Assembly (NCBI GenBank): GCA_965231865.1
Contig: CBDDOJ010000001.1
Coordinates: forward strand, 1,054,001-1,118,000
From: WTGA01 sp965231865
Lineage (GTDB): Bacteria; Pseudomonadota; Gammaproteobacteria; Arenicellales; Poriferihabitantaceae
DNA: 64,000 bases
Reading direction: 5' to 3'
Positions within the stretch are counted from its first letter, which is position 1. Each line of letters opens with the position of its first letter. Below the pieces are notes generated by a model that did no database searches, was not told the DNA's origin, and saw nothing but the letters and a program-made list of their open reading frames with translations. This document shows, piece by piece, positions 34,699 through 44,174 of this stretch. A program made the position numbers and the translations under genes.

Positions 34699-35055
34699 TT
34701 GCTTGCCAACTATCTGCCAATCCTGCTGTTTATCGGCGTAGGGCTGGGCGTCGGAGTGGTTGCAATCGCCGCCGGCAAGGTTCTCGGTCCCCACAAACCG
34801 GACGCCGAAAAACTTTCCCCCTATGAATGCGGGTTCGAGGCCTTTGAGGATTCGAGGATGAAATTCGATGTCCGGTATTACCTGGTGGCCATTCTGTTTA
34901 TCATATTTGATCTTGAAATCGCGTTTTTGTTTCCCTGGGCCATCGTACTGGATGAAATCGATGTGTTCGGATTCTGGGCCATGATGCTGTTCCTTGGAAT
35001 CCTGGTGGTCGGTTTTGTTTACGAATGGAAGAAAGGCGCCCTGGACTGGGAATGA
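34699..35055 (+). CDS. nuoA: NADH-quinone oxidoreductase subunit A
   Basis: A 118-residue membrane subunit of complex I with three helices. The conserved block KLSPYECGFEAFEDSRMKFD precedes LVAILFIIFDLEIAFLFPW. The start is a TTG at 34699, supported by CGGAGAAG eight bases upstream and by the family N-terminus LANYLPILLF. It is the first gene of the operon, 15 bases before nuoB. Part of the proton-pumping arm near the quinone site. Confidence 0.95.
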   Translation: MLANYLPILLFIGVGLGVGVVAIAAGKVLGPHKPDAEKLSPYECGFEAFEDSRMKFDVRYYLVAILFIIFDLEIAFLFPWAIVLDEIDVFGFWAMMLFLGILVVGFVYEWKKGALDWE

Positions 35056-35070
35056 AGAGGAGGAAAATCT

Positions 35071-35580
35071 ATGGCACTTGAAGGTACCCTGCAGGAAGGT
35101 TTTGCGACCGCAAAACTGGATGAACTGATCAACTGGGCCCGCACGGGGTCCATGTGGCCCATGACGTTCGGCCTCGCCTGTTGCGCCGTGGAAATGATGC
35201 AGGCCGGGGCCGCCCGCTATGACCTGGACCGTTTCGGCATCATTTTCCGCCCCAGCCCCCGGCAGTCGGACGTCATGATCGTTGCCGGAACCCTGACCAA
35301 CAAGATGGCACCCGCCCTGCGAAAGGTGTATGACCAGATGGCCGAACCACGCTGGGTGATTTCCATGGGGTCGTGTGCCAATGGCGGCGGCTACTATCAT
35401 TATTCCTATTCCGTTGTACGGGGATGTGACCGGATCGTGCCCGTGGACGTCTATGTCCCGGGCTGTCCCCCCACCGCGGAGGCGTTGATATACGGCATTT
35501 TGCAGTTGCAGAAGAAAATCAGGAAGACCAATACCATCGCCCGCCCGGCACTGGATTCCAATCCGGTCCAGGCGGTTTAG
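35071..35580 (+). CDS. nuoB: NADH-quinone oxidoreductase subunit B
   Basis: A 169-residue peripheral subunit that carries the terminal cluster N2. Its four cysteine ligands are visible: Cys37 and Cys38 (LACCAVEMM), Cys102 (MGSCANGGG) and Cys132 (VPGCPPTAE). An AGGAGGAAAA ribosome-binding site precedes the ATG. It passes electrons to quinone together with NuoD. Confidence 0.96.
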   Translation: MALEGTLQEGFATAKLDELINWARTGSMWPMTFGLACCAVEMMQAGAARYDLDRFGIIFRPSPRQSDVMIVAGTLTNKMAPALRKVYDQMAEPRWVISMGSCANGGGYYHYSYSVVRGCDRIVPVDVYVPGCPPTAEALIYGILQLQKKIRKTNTIARPALDSNPVQAV

Positions 35581-35620
35581 TGCACCGAATCATCCAAACC
35601 GAAACAAGAAGCCGTTCCAG

Positions 35621-36244
35621 ATGGTCAGTTTAGCTCAAATGCGGGAGGACCTGCCTTCGTTGCTCGGCGACGCCCTGGTCTCCGTCCATACCGCAATGGG
35701 TGAGATCACCTGCCAGATCGAAGCCACTTCGGTTCAATCGGTCTGCCGGGCTCTCCGGGACAATGACCGGATGCGGTTTGAACAGCTGATTGACCTGTGT
35801 GGAATCGATTATTCCCGCTATGGCGCGGAAGAAAATGGCAAGCCATGGCCCGGAAGCCGGTATGCCGTGGTATACCACCTGCTGTCCCTCCGGCACAATG
35901 CCCGGATCCGTTTGCGGGCTGAACTCGACGATGACCACCCGACCATCCCTTCCGTCATGGAAATCTGGCCGGTGGCAGACTGGTTTGAGCGTGAAGCCTT
36001 TGACCTGTACGGCATCCTCTTTACGGGTCATCCCGACCTGCGGCGCCTGCTCACGGATTATGGCTTCATCGGCCACCCTTTCCGCAAGGACTTCCCCCTG
36101 TCGGGGCATGTGGAAATGCGCTATGACCCGGAAAAGGGCCGGGTCGTGTATGAACCCGTGGAGATTGACGACCGGATCCTGGTCCCCCGGACCATACAAA
36201 AGGATTCCCCGGTAAAGGGCACCCGCCCGGGGGAGGCAGGATAA
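35621..36244 (+). CDS. nuoC: NADH-quinone oxidoreductase subunit C
   Basis: A 207-residue subunit with the family signature WFEREAFDLYGILFTGHPDL followed by DYGFIGHPFRKDFP. It is a separate protein here, not fused to NuoD as in E. coli and pseudomonads. Its stop overlaps the nuoD start region (36241-36244), indicating coupled translation. It helps anchor NuoD and NuoB in the connecting module. Confidence 0.95.
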   Translation: MVSLAQMREDLPSLLGDALVSVHTAMGEITCQIEATSVQSVCRALRDNDRMRFEQLIDLCGIDYSRYGAEENGKPWPGSRYAVVYHLLSLRHNARIRLRAELDDDHPTIPSVMEIWPVADWFEREAFDLYGILFTGHPDLRRLLTDYGFIGHPFRKDFPLSGHVEMRYDPEKGRVVYEPVEIDDRILVPRTIQKDSPVKGTRPGEAG

Positions 36245-37497
36245 TGGCGGAGATCCGGAACTACACCATGAATTTCGGGCCCCAGCACCCCGCGGCCCAC
36301 GGCGTATTGCGGGTCATCATGGAAATGGACGGGGAAGTGATTGAGCGGTGTGACCCGCATATCGGATTGCTCCACCGCGGGACCGAAAAGCTGGCGGAAA
36401 CCAAACCCTATAACCAGAGTATCGGCTACATGGACCGGCTGGACTACGTGTCCATGATGTGCAACGAACACGCCTATGTCCTGGCCATTGAGAAATTGCT
36501 GGGGGTCACCCCGCCAGTGCGCGCGCAATACATCCGGGTGATGTTTGACGAAATCACCCGGATTCTGAATCACTGCCTGTGGCTCGGGGCCCATGCCCTG
36601 GATATCGGGGCCATGACCGTCTTTTTGTATTGCTTCCGGGAACGCGAAGACCTCATGGACTGCTATGAAGCGGTCTCCGGGGCGCGCATGCATGCGACCT
36701 ATTACCGTCCCGGAGGGGTCTATCGGGATCTCCCGGACCACATGCCAAGGCATGCCCCCACCGACCGCCACACCGAAGCGGAAACCCGGGCCCGGAATGC
36801 GGAACGGGAAGGCACCCTGCTCGACTTTATCGAGGCGTTTACCGCGCGTTTCCCCGCCTGCGTGGATGAGTACGAAACCCTGCTCAGTGACAATCGCATC
36901 TGGAAGCAGCGCACCGTCGATATCGCCGTGGTGACCCCGGAAAGAGCCCGGGCCCTGGGGTTTACCGGGGCGATGCTTCGGGGTTCCGGGGTCGAGTGGG
37001 ACCTGCGGAAGAAACAGCCCTATGAAGTCTATGACCAGGTGGATTTCGACATCCCGGTAGGAACCAACGGGGATTGCTATGACCGCTACCTGATCCGCGT
37101 GGAAGAAATGCGGCAGTCCAACCACATTATCCAGCAATGCGTGAAATGGCTTCGGAACCATCCCGGGCCCGTCATGCTGGACGACCATAAACTCAGCCCA
37201 CCCTCCCGGGAACAGATGAAAGGGGACATGGAATCCCTGATCCATCACTTCAAGCTGTTTACCGAAGGATTCTGTGTTCCCCCGGGAGAAGCCTATGCGT
37301 CCATTGAGCACCCCAAGGGTGAATTCGGCATCTACCTGGTCTCGGACGGCGCGAACAAACCCTACCGGGTCAAAATCCGCGCCCCCGGATTTGCCCACCT
37401 TGCCGCACTGAATGAAATGTCCACGGGGCACATGCTCGCTGACATGGTCGCCATCATCGGCACCCAGGACATTGTTTTCGGGGAAATCGACCGATGA
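36244..37497 (+). CDS. nuoD: NADH-quinone oxidoreductase subunit D
   Basis: A 417-residue 49-kDa-type subunit forming the quinone pocket with NuoB. The N-terminal FGPQHPAAHGVLRVIMEMDG and HIGLLHRGTEKLAE and the C-terminal DIVFGEIDR are universal. Arg-rich LGAHALDIGAMTVF and PGGVYRDLPDHM segments are intact. Full length. The last bases overlap the nuoE start (ATGA). Confidence 0.96.
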   Translation: MAEIRNYTMNFGPQHPAAHGVLRVIMEMDGEVIERCDPHIGLLHRGTEKLAETKPYNQSIGYMDRLDYVSMMCNEHAYVLAIEKLLGVTPPVRAQYIRVMFDEITRILNHCLWLGAHALDIGAMTVFLYCFREREDLMDCYEAVSGARMHATYYRPGGVYRDLPDHMPRHAPTDRHTEAETRARNAEREGTLLDFIEAFTARFPACVDEYETLLSDNRIWKQRTVDIAVVTPERARALGFTGAMLRGSGVEWDLRKKQPYEVYDQVDFDIPVGTNGDCYDRYLIRVEEMRQSNHIIQQCVKWLRNHPGPVMLDDHKLSPPSREQMKGDMESLIHHFKLFTEGFCVPPGEAYASIEHPKGEFGIYLVSDGANKPYRVKIRAPGFAHLAALNEMSTGHMLADMVAIIGTQDIVFGEIDR

Positions 37498-38012
37498 ACA
37501 CCCCGATGAATGCCCCGATGAATACCATGGAAAACAGGCCGCCGCTGTCCGATGCGTCCCTGCAGGAGATTGACCGGGAACTGGCGAAATACCCCGAGGA
37601 CCGCCGGCAGTCGGCCCTGCTTGCGGCCCTGCGCATTGCCCAGGACGAACGAAACTGGTTGTCCAGTGAAATCATTGAATACGTGGCCCGGATCATCCAG
37701 GTGCCGCCGGTGCGGGCGTATGAAGTCGCCACGTTCTACTCGATGTATGACCTGCATCCGGCAGGCAGGCATAAAATCAACGTCTGCACCAACATATCCT
37801 GCATGCTGCGGGGCTGCGACGTCATCGTCGAACACCTGAAAAGCAGGCTGGGTGTCGGGTTTGGAGAAACCACGGAAGACGGACGGTTCACCCTGAAGGA
37901 AGTAGAATGCCTGGCGGCCTGCGCCGGCGCGCCGATGATGCAGGTTGGCCGGGACTATTACGAAGACCTGACCCCGGAAAAAGTGGATGCCGTGCTGGAG
38001 GGACTGGCGTGA
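37494..38012 (+). CDS. nuoE: NADH-quinone oxidoreductase subunit E
   Basis: A 172-residue subunit of the NADH-dehydrogenase module with the [2Fe-2S] cluster N1a, whose ligands are Cys98 and Cys103 (INVCTNISCML) and Cys139 and Cys143 (VECLAACAGAP). The first 36 bases are three 12-base near-repeats (ATGAAYRCCCCG type) giving in-frame ATGs at 37494, 37506, 37518 and 37527, so the true start is uncertain. I report the first, which overlaps nuoD. Confidence 0.94.
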   Translation: MNTPMNAPMNTMENRPPLSDASLQEIDRELAKYPEDRRQSALLAALRIAQDERNWLSSEIIEYVARIIQVPPVRAYEVATFYSMYDLHPAGRHKINVCTNISCMLRGCDVIVEHLKSRLGVGFGETTEDGRFTLKEVECLAACAGAPMMQVGRDYYEDLTPEKVDAVLEGLA

Positions 38013-39328
38013 TTGCCGACCGGTTCAGTTCCCTGCGCGAGTCCTACAATGTCTGCCTGCCCGACCGCTCCATCGGCACACCCTGGACCCTGGAAAGCTA
38101 TCGGGCCAACGGGGGATATGAAGCGCTGTCCAAGATCCTGACGGAACGCACCCCTGCGGAAGAAATCGTGGAAGTCCTCAAGACCTCCAATATCCGGGGC
38201 CGCGGCGGAGCCGGATTCCCGGTGGGGGTCAAATGGAGCTTCATGCCCAGAAAGTCCGAGGTGCAGAAATATGTGGTCTGTAACTCCGACGAGGGGGAAC
38301 CGGGGACCTGCAAGGACCGGGACATCCTGCGCCTCAATCCCCATGCACTGATTGAGGGCATGACCATCGGCGGGTACGTCATGGGTGCAACCGTGGGCTA
38401 CAACTATATGCGCGGAGAATTCTGGGAACCCTATGAAGTCATGGAAGCGGCCATGAAAGAGGCCTATGAAGCCGGCTACCTGGGCCGGAACATACTCGGT
38501 TCAGGATTTGATTTTGACCTGTATTCCCACCTCGGGGCGGGGGCCTATATCTGCGGAGAGGAAACCGCACTGCTCAATTCCCTTGAAGGCAAGAAAGGCG
38601 AGCCACGGTTCAAGCCCCCCTTCCCCGCCGCCTTCGGATTATACGGAAAACCCACGACCATCAACAACACCGAATCCTATGCATCGGTTCCGGCGATCCT
38701 GCGGGCAAACGGCCAGTGGATGGAGGGGGAATGGTTCAAGTATCTCGGTGTCGAAAATTCCGGTGGCGTGAAGGTCTTTTCCGTGACCGGGCATGTCGAG
38801 CGTCCGGGCAACTATGAAATCAAGATGGGGACCCCGTTCAGCGAACTGCTGAAAAAGGCGGGAGGGGTGTGGAAAGGCAGGAAGCTCAAGGCGGTGATTC
38901 CCGGGGGCTCCTCGGTCCCGGTCATGCCCGCCGAGAATATCCTGAAATCGAACATGGACTATGACTCGCTCCGGGACAACGGCTCGGCGGTGGGTGCAGG
39001 GTCCGTCATTGTCATGGACGAAACCACCGACATGGTCGCCGTCCTGGAACGGATTGCCTATTTTTACCATGAGGAATCCTGTGGGCAGTGCACGCCGTGC
39101 CGGGAAGGCACGGGATGGCTGTACCGGATCCTGAAAAGAATCAACAGCGGCCGGGGATCCATGCAGGACCTGGACACCCTGCTGGATGTGGCCAACCGCA
39201 TTGAGGGGCGCACCATCTGCGCCCTGGGGGATGCGGCGGCATGGCCGGTGCAAAGCTTCCTGAAACATTACCGTCACGAATTTGAAGCAAAAATTGCCGA
39301 CGGTATCCAGCCCGGGGATGTCTCATGA
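38009..39328 (+). CDS. nuoF: NADH-quinone oxidoreductase subunit F
   Basis: A 439-residue FMN- and NADH-binding subunit. Signatures are GRGGAGFPVGVKW, CNSDEGEPGTCKDR, AGAYICGEETALL and the N3 cluster ESCGQCTPCREG with a later Cys in TICALGDAAAW. I place the start at the GTG at 38009, which overlaps the nuoE stop; the open frame continues upstream to 37907 but only as a shadow of nuoE. Converts NADH to NAD+ at the tip of the arm. Confidence 0.95.
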   Translation: MIADRFSSLRESYNVCLPDRSIGTPWTLESYRANGGYEALSKILTERTPAEEIVEVLKTSNIRGRGGAGFPVGVKWSFMPRKSEVQKYVVCNSDEGEPGTCKDRDILRLNPHALIEGMTIGGYVMGATVGYNYMRGEFWEPYEVMEAAMKEAYEAGYLGRNILGSGFDFDLYSHLGAGAYICGEETALLNSLEGKKGEPRFKPPFPAAFGLYGKPTTINNTESYASVPAILRANGQWMEGEWFKYLGVENSGGVKVFSVTGHVERPGNYEIKMGTPFSELLKKAGGVWKGRKLKAVIPGGSSVPVMPAENILKSNMDYDSLRDNGSAVGAGSVIVMDETTDMVAVLERIAYFYHEESCGQCTPCREGTGWLYRILKRINSGRGSMQDLDTLLDVANRIEGRTICALGDAAAWPVQSFLKHYRHEFEAKIADGIQPGDVS

Positions 39329-41670
39329 GCCGCATCACCATTGAAGTGGATGGCCGGCCCCTGGAAGCCGAAGCCGGTGAAATGCTGATTTGCGTCACCG
39401 ACCGCAACGATATTTACATTCCACGCTTTTGCTACCACGACCGGTTGTCGGTCGCGGCCAATTGCCGCATGTGCCTGGTGGAAGTGGAAAGGGCCCCGAA
39501 ACCCATGCCGGCCTGTGCCACCCCGGTGATGGATGGCATGAAGGTCTTCACCCGGTCGGACATCGCCCGGACGGCCCAGGAAGGGACCATGGAATTCCTG
39601 CTCATCAACCACCCCCTGGACTGCCCGGTCTGTGACCAGGGAGGGGAATGCCCGCTGCAGGACCAGGCCATGGGGTACGGCAAGGATGATTCCCGGTTCC
39701 AGGAGCGCAAGCGCTCGGTTCCCAGTCACGATATCGGGCCCCTGATCGCCACCGAAATGACGCGTTGCATCCACTGCACGCGGTGTGTCCGGTTTGGCGA
39801 GGAAGTAGCGGGTGTCATGGAGATGGGTGCACCGGGGCGGGGGGAATTCATGACCATCAATACCTTCCTGAACCGGTCCATCGATTCGGAAGTATCCGGC
39901 AATATCATCGATTTATGCCCGGTGGGGGCATTGACTTCCCGTCCCTACCGTTTTGCCGCCCGCTCATGGGAATTGCGCAACCATTGTGGCATCAGCCCCC
40001 ATGACTGCCTGGGCACCAATATCAATATCCAGACCCTGCGCGACCGGGTTGAACGGGTATTGCCCATCGAAAATGCCGACATCAACGATTGCTGGCTTGC
40101 CGACCGCGACCGCTTCAGTTACGAAGCCGTCAACAGTGAACACCGGCTCACGCAGCCCATGATCCGGGAAGACGGCGAGTGGAAGGAGGTCAGCTGGGAG
40201 GCCGCCCTTGGTCATGCCGCAGAGGGAATCCGGGCCGTGATCGAGACCTCCTCGCCATCCGCTGTGGGGGCACTGGCCTCGCCGGTGTCAACCCTGCAGG
40301 AGTTTTATTTGCTGCAAAAACTGCTGCGCAGCCTGGGCAGTGAAAATATCGACCATCGACTGCAGCAATGTGACTTCCGCGACGATGACATTGCTCCCCG
40401 TTTTCCGGCATCAGAGATTCCCATCCGGGAGTACGATCATCTGGAATCCGTGGTGCTGGTGGGATCCAACCTGCGCAAGGAACAACCCCTGCTGTCACTC
40501 CGGTTACGCCAGGGACAGCTGAAAACAGGCACTTCGGTGAGTGCGATCAACCCGATGGATTTTGATTTCAATTTCAATACCGCCGAACTGCGTGTGGCGC
40601 CGGGGCCGGAAATGCTCGTTCACCTGGGGGCGCTGGCCGAAAGCGTGGCCCGGATCCAGGGCGTCTCCCTGCCCCCTGAAATTGGCCGCATCGGCACCGC
40701 AAAGGCCATGGAGTCCACGGCCCGGGGCCTGGTGGATGCCGGGGAAAAGGGCCTGATTGTCATCGGTGCCCTGGCCCAGCAACACCGCGACGCCAGTATC
40801 ATCCGGGCCATCGCCCACTGGGTCGCCGAAAATACCGGGTGCAAACTGGCGGTCCTGGCGCCTGCCAACAGCGTCGCGGGCTGGCTGGCCAACTGCCTGC
40901 CCGGCGACCGGGGGCTGAACGCGGAACAAATGCGAAATACCGCTCTGGGCGCCATGATCCTGCTTGGAACCGAACCGGAACTGGACAGTATTCATGGAAA
41001 AGATGCCTTTCATGCCCTGGAAAAGGCCGGGTTCGTGGTCCAGATCAGTGCGTTCAAAAGCGAATCCACGATGCAATATGCCGATGCGTTGCTGCCCATG
41101 GCCGCTTTTGCCGAATCCGCCGGGACGTATGTGAACTGCGAAGGCCGGGCACAACGCTCGGAGGTCGCGGCAACCCCCCGGGGAGAATCCCGTCCGGCCT
41201 GGAAGATCCTCCGGGTACTGGGCAATTTCCTTGAACAGGAAGGATTTGACTACATCACCCTGGACGATGTCTCTGAAGAACTTGAAGCCACCCTGGATCT
41301 TTCCGGTATTTTGCCATCGGCAAGACTCACCCGGTGGAAAACCGGGGATCCACAATCCACCCCTGGTACGGGACTGTTCCGGATTGCGGAACTGCCCATG
41401 TACCGTCTTGATCCGACATTGCGTCATGCCCGTGCCCTGCAGCGGACCGCCGACAACCCGCCCCCGGCGGTGACCGTTCATCCGGACACGGTACAACGGC
41501 TGAATCTCGCCACCAGCAATACGGTCCGGGTCAAAAACGGGGCGGGAGAGGCGGTCCTGCCGCTCAAGACAGATCGCCGGGTGCCGGGAAATGCCGCCTA
41601 TATCCCGGCCGGGTTCCTGGAAACCGCACCGCTGGGCGGGCAGGTTTCCGTGACCCTGGAGAGCGCATGA
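39325..41670 (+). CDS. nuoG: NADH-quinone oxidoreductase subunit G
   Basis: A 781-residue iron-sulfur subunit. N1b ligands are Cys36, 47, 50 and 64; N5 ligands His96, Cys100, 103 and 109; and N4 ligands Cys148, 151 and 154 plus the Cys in IIDLCPVGALTS. The following region (WELRNHCGISPHDCLGT) does not have the CX2CX3C spacing of cluster N7, so that extra cluster of E. coli NuoG appears to be absent. The molybdopterin-oxidoreductase-like C-terminal domain is complete. ATGA overlap with nuoF. Confidence 0.95.
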   Translation: MSRITIEVDGRPLEAEAGEMLICVTDRNDIYIPRFCYHDRLSVAANCRMCLVEVERAPKPMPACATPVMDGMKVFTRSDIARTAQEGTMEFLLINHPLDCPVCDQGGECPLQDQAMGYGKDDSRFQERKRSVPSHDIGPLIATEMTRCIHCTRCVRFGEEVAGVMEMGAPGRGEFMTINTFLNRSIDSEVSGNIIDLCPVGALTSRPYRFAARSWELRNHCGISPHDCLGTNINIQTLRDRVERVLPIENADINDCWLADRDRFSYEAVNSEHRLTQPMIREDGEWKEVSWEAALGHAAEGIRAVIETSSPSAVGALASPVSTLQEFYLLQKLLRSLGSENIDHRLQQCDFRDDDIAPRFPASEIPIREYDHLESVVLVGSNLRKEQPLLSLRLRQGQLKTGTSVSAINPMDFDFNFNTAELRVAPGPEMLVHLGALAESVARIQGVSLPPEIGRIGTAKAMESTARGLVDAGEKGLIVIGALAQQHRDASIIRAIAHWVAENTGCKLAVLAPANSVAGWLANCLPGDRGLNAEQMRNTALGAMILLGTEPELDSIHGKDAFHALEKAGFVVQISAFKSESTMQYADALLPMAAFAESAGTYVNCEGRAQRSEVAATPRGESRPAWKILRVLGNFLEQEGFDYITLDDVSEELEATLDLSGILPSARLTRWKTGDPQSTPGTGLFRIAELPMYRLDPTLRHARALQRTADNPPPAVTVHPDTVQRLNLATSNTVRVKNGAGEAVLPLKTDRRVPGNAAYIPAGFLETAPLGGQVSVTLESA

Positions 41671-42716
41671 TTCACGAATACTACCTCTCCCTGACCGGCT
41701 GGATACCCGGGCCCCTGCAGTACTTCATCTGGACCATGTTGAAGATCGTGCTCATCATCCTGCCATTGATGCTCTGTGTGGCATACTTCACCTTTGCCGA
41801 ACGCAAGGTGATCGGCTATATGCAGACCCGGGTGGGCCCCAACCGGGTGGGCCCGAAAGGGTGGTTGCAACCCATCGCCGATGCGCTGAAGCTGATGATG
41901 AAGGAACTGATCATTCCGAGCAAATCCAACCGCTACCTGTTCCTCATCGCCCCCATCCTGTCCCTGGCCCCGGCGCTGGCCGCCTGGGCGGTCATCCCCT
42001 TTTCCGACACCCTGGTGCTGGCGGACATCGATGCCAGCCTGCTGTATGTGCTGGCCCTGACCTCGATGGGGGTATACGGCGTGATTGTGGCCGGCTGGGC
42101 ATCCAACTCCAAATACGCTTTTTTGGGAGCCATGCGTTCCGCGGCCCAGATCGTGGCCTATGAAATCGCCATGGGCTTTGCCCTGGTTGGCGTATTGATG
42201 GTGGCGGGCAGTCTCAATCTGCGGGAAATCGTGCTGCACCAGTCCGGAGGATTCTGGGAATGGTACTGGTTGCCATTGCTGCCCCTGTTTGTGGTGTACT
42301 TCATCTCCGGGGTTGCGGAAACCAACCGGGCTCCCTTTGACGTCGCCGAAGGAGAATCCGAAATCGTCGCCGGCTTTCATGTGGAATATTCCGGCATGGG
42401 ATTTGCGGTTTTCTTCCTTGCCGAATACGCCAACATGCTGTTGATTGCGGCACTCACCGTGCTGATGTTCCTGGGCGGCTGGCTGCCCCCGGTGGAACTG
42501 GCTCCGTTTACCTGGTTGCCGGGACTGTTCTGGTTCGGGGCGAAAACGGCAGCGGTTGCGTTTTTGTTCCTGTGGTTCCGCGCCACCTTTCCCCGTTATC
42601 GATACGACCAGATCATGCGGCTGGGATGGAAAGTGCTGATCCCGGTGACCCTGGTGTGGATTGTGGTGATCGGCATCGGCAAATTTTACACTCCCTTTTC
42701 CTTTTTCTTTGGATAA
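41667..42716 (+). CDS. nuoH: NADH-quinone oxidoreductase subunit H
   Basis: A 349-residue membrane subunit with eight helices that closes the quinone channel. TFAERKVIGYMQTRVGPNRV, AEGESEIVAGFHVEYSGM and ETNRAPFDVAEGE are invariant family segments. Overlaps nuoG by four bases. Confidence 0.96.
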   Translation: MIHEYYLSLTGWIPGPLQYFIWTMLKIVLIILPLMLCVAYFTFAERKVIGYMQTRVGPNRVGPKGWLQPIADALKLMMKELIIPSKSNRYLFLIAPILSLAPALAAWAVIPFSDTLVLADIDASLLYVLALTSMGVYGVIVAGWASNSKYAFLGAMRSAAQIVAYEIAMGFALVGVLMVAGSLNLREIVLHQSGGFWEWYWLPLLPLFVVYFISGVAETNRAPFDVAEGESEIVAGFHVEYSGMGFAVFFLAEYANMLLIAALTVLMFLGGWLPPVELAPFTWLPGLFWFGAKTAAVAFLFLWFRATFPRYRYDQIMRLGWKVLIPVTLVWIVVIGIGKFYTPFSFFFG

Positions 42717-42752
42717 ACGGGGAATTCAGCCACGCACAACAGGTACTGAAAA

Positions 42753-43244
42753 ATGGGTTTAGACATCAGACAACTTTATAAAACCTTTACGCTCAAGGAG
42801 CTGAGAAAGGGCCTCGGTGTGACCGGACGGCAACTGTTCCGGAAAAAGACCACGATCATGTATCCGGAAGAGAAAACCCCCAAGTCCCCCCGGTTCCGGG
42901 GCCTGCACGCCCTGCGGCGGTATCCCAATGGAGAAGAACGCTGTATCGCCTGCAAACTGTGCGAAGCGGTGTGCCCGGCGCTGGCCATTACCATCGATTC
43001 CGAGGAAAGGAAAGACGGGACCCGGCGGACAACCCGCTATGACATCGACCTGTTCAAGTGCGTGTACTGCGGATTCTGCGAAGAAGCCTGCCCGGTGGAT
43101 TCCATCGTCATGACGGATATTCATGAATTCCACATGGAGGAAAACCACGAGCGGGTCATCAACAAGGAGCAACTGCTTGAGCTTGGCGACAAGTACGAGT
43201 CTGAGATCGCCGCCGCCCGCAAACAGGATTCCGCCTACCGATGA
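42753..43244 (+). CDS. nuoI: NADH-quinone oxidoreductase subunit I
   Basis: A 163-residue ferredoxin-like subunit holding clusters N6a and N6b, with ligands Cys64, 67, 70 and 74 (CIACKLCEAVCP) and Cys103, 106, 109 and 113 (CVYCGFCEEACP). An amphipathic N-terminus lies against the membrane. Stop overlaps the nuoJ start. Confidence 0.96.
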   Translation: MGLDIRQLYKTFTLKELRKGLGVTGRQLFRKKTTIMYPEEKTPKSPRFRGLHALRRYPNGEERCIACKLCEAVCPALAITIDSEERKDGTRRTTRYDIDLFKCVYCGFCEEACPVDSIVMTDIHEFHMEENHERVINKEQLLELGDKYESEIAAARKQDSAYR

Positions 43245-43864
43245 GCGTCCTGCAAGTCGCATTCTATGCCTTCAGTGCCGTGCTGGTTTTTGCTGCCGCC
43301 ATGGTGGTGACCATCCGCAATCCGGTGAAATCCGCCCTGTTCCTGGTGCTGGCATTTTTCAGTGCCGCCTGCATATGGATTACGCTTGAGGCCGAATTCC
43401 TGGCCATTGTCCTGGTGCTGGTCTATGTCGGGGCCGTCATGGTGCTGTTCCTGTTTGTGGTCATGATGCTGGACATTGATCTTGCCCGTCTACAGGCCGG
43501 TTTTACCCGGTACCTGCCTTTGGGCAGCCTCATCGCGGTGCTTTTGGTCATTGAGATTGCCCTGGTCCTGTACGGCTCCTTCGGTTCGGACAGGTTCCAC
43601 AACCCGGCATCCCATGGCATGGATTACAGCAACAGCAAGGCCCTGGGAGAACAGCTTTACACGCAGTACGTCTATGCCTTCGAGATCGCCGCATTCATAT
43701 TGCTGGTCGCCATCATTGCGGCCATCGCATTGACCATGCGAAAGCGGCCGAATACCAAATACAATACTCCGGGAAAGCAGGTCCAGGTCCGTCGTTCGGA
43801 CCGCCTGCGAATCGTGCCGATGAAACCGGAAAAACCCGCAGGCAGCGAGGGAGGGGAACCGTGA
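43241..43864 (+). CDS. nuoJ: NADH-quinone oxidoreductase subunit J
   Basis: A 207-residue membrane subunit with five helices. The conserved LVYVGAVMVLFLFVVMMLD carries the pi-bulge helix involved in conformational coupling. The C-terminal 45 residues are polar and basic, longer than in E. coli (184). Overlaps nuoK by four bases. Confidence 0.94.
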   Translation: MSVLQVAFYAFSAVLVFAAAMVVTIRNPVKSALFLVLAFFSAACIWITLEAEFLAIVLVLVYVGAVMVLFLFVVMMLDIDLARLQAGFTRYLPLGSLIAVLLVIEIALVLYGSFGSDRFHNPASHGMDYSNSKALGEQLYTQYVYAFEIAAFILLVAIIAAIALTMRKRPNTKYNTPGKQVQVRRSDRLRIVPMKPEKPAGSEGGEP

Positions 43865-44166
43865 TCCCGCTTTCCCACTACCTCATTCTCGGTGCCATCC
43901 TGTTTGCGATCAGCGTGGTGGGAATTTTCCTCAACCGCAAGAATGTCGTGATCCTGTTGATGTCCATTGAACTGCTGCTGCTTGCCGTGAATATCAATTT
44001 TGTGGCGTTTTCACACTTCCTGCAGGACATCGCCGGGCAGATTTTCGTATTCTTCATCCTCACGGTTGCGGCCGCCGAGGCGGCCATTGGCCTGGCCATC
44101 CTCATTGTCCTGTTCCGCAGCCGGCGGACGATCAACGTCGACGAACTGGATTCTCTCAAGGGGTAG
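43861..44166 (+). CDS. nuoK: NADH-quinone oxidoreductase subunit K
   Basis: A 101-residue three-helix membrane subunit, the MrpC homologue. Key glutamates lie in LLMSIELLLLAVNINF and in TVAAAEAAIGLAI. The GTG at 43861 is the start. Eight bases separate it from nuoL. Confidence 0.95.
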   Translation: MIPLSHYLILGAILFAISVVGIFLNRKNVVILLMSIELLLLAVNINFVAFSHFLQDIAGQIFVFFILTVAAAEAAIGLAILIVLFRSRRTINVDELDSLKG

Positions 44167-44174
44167 CACCGGAG

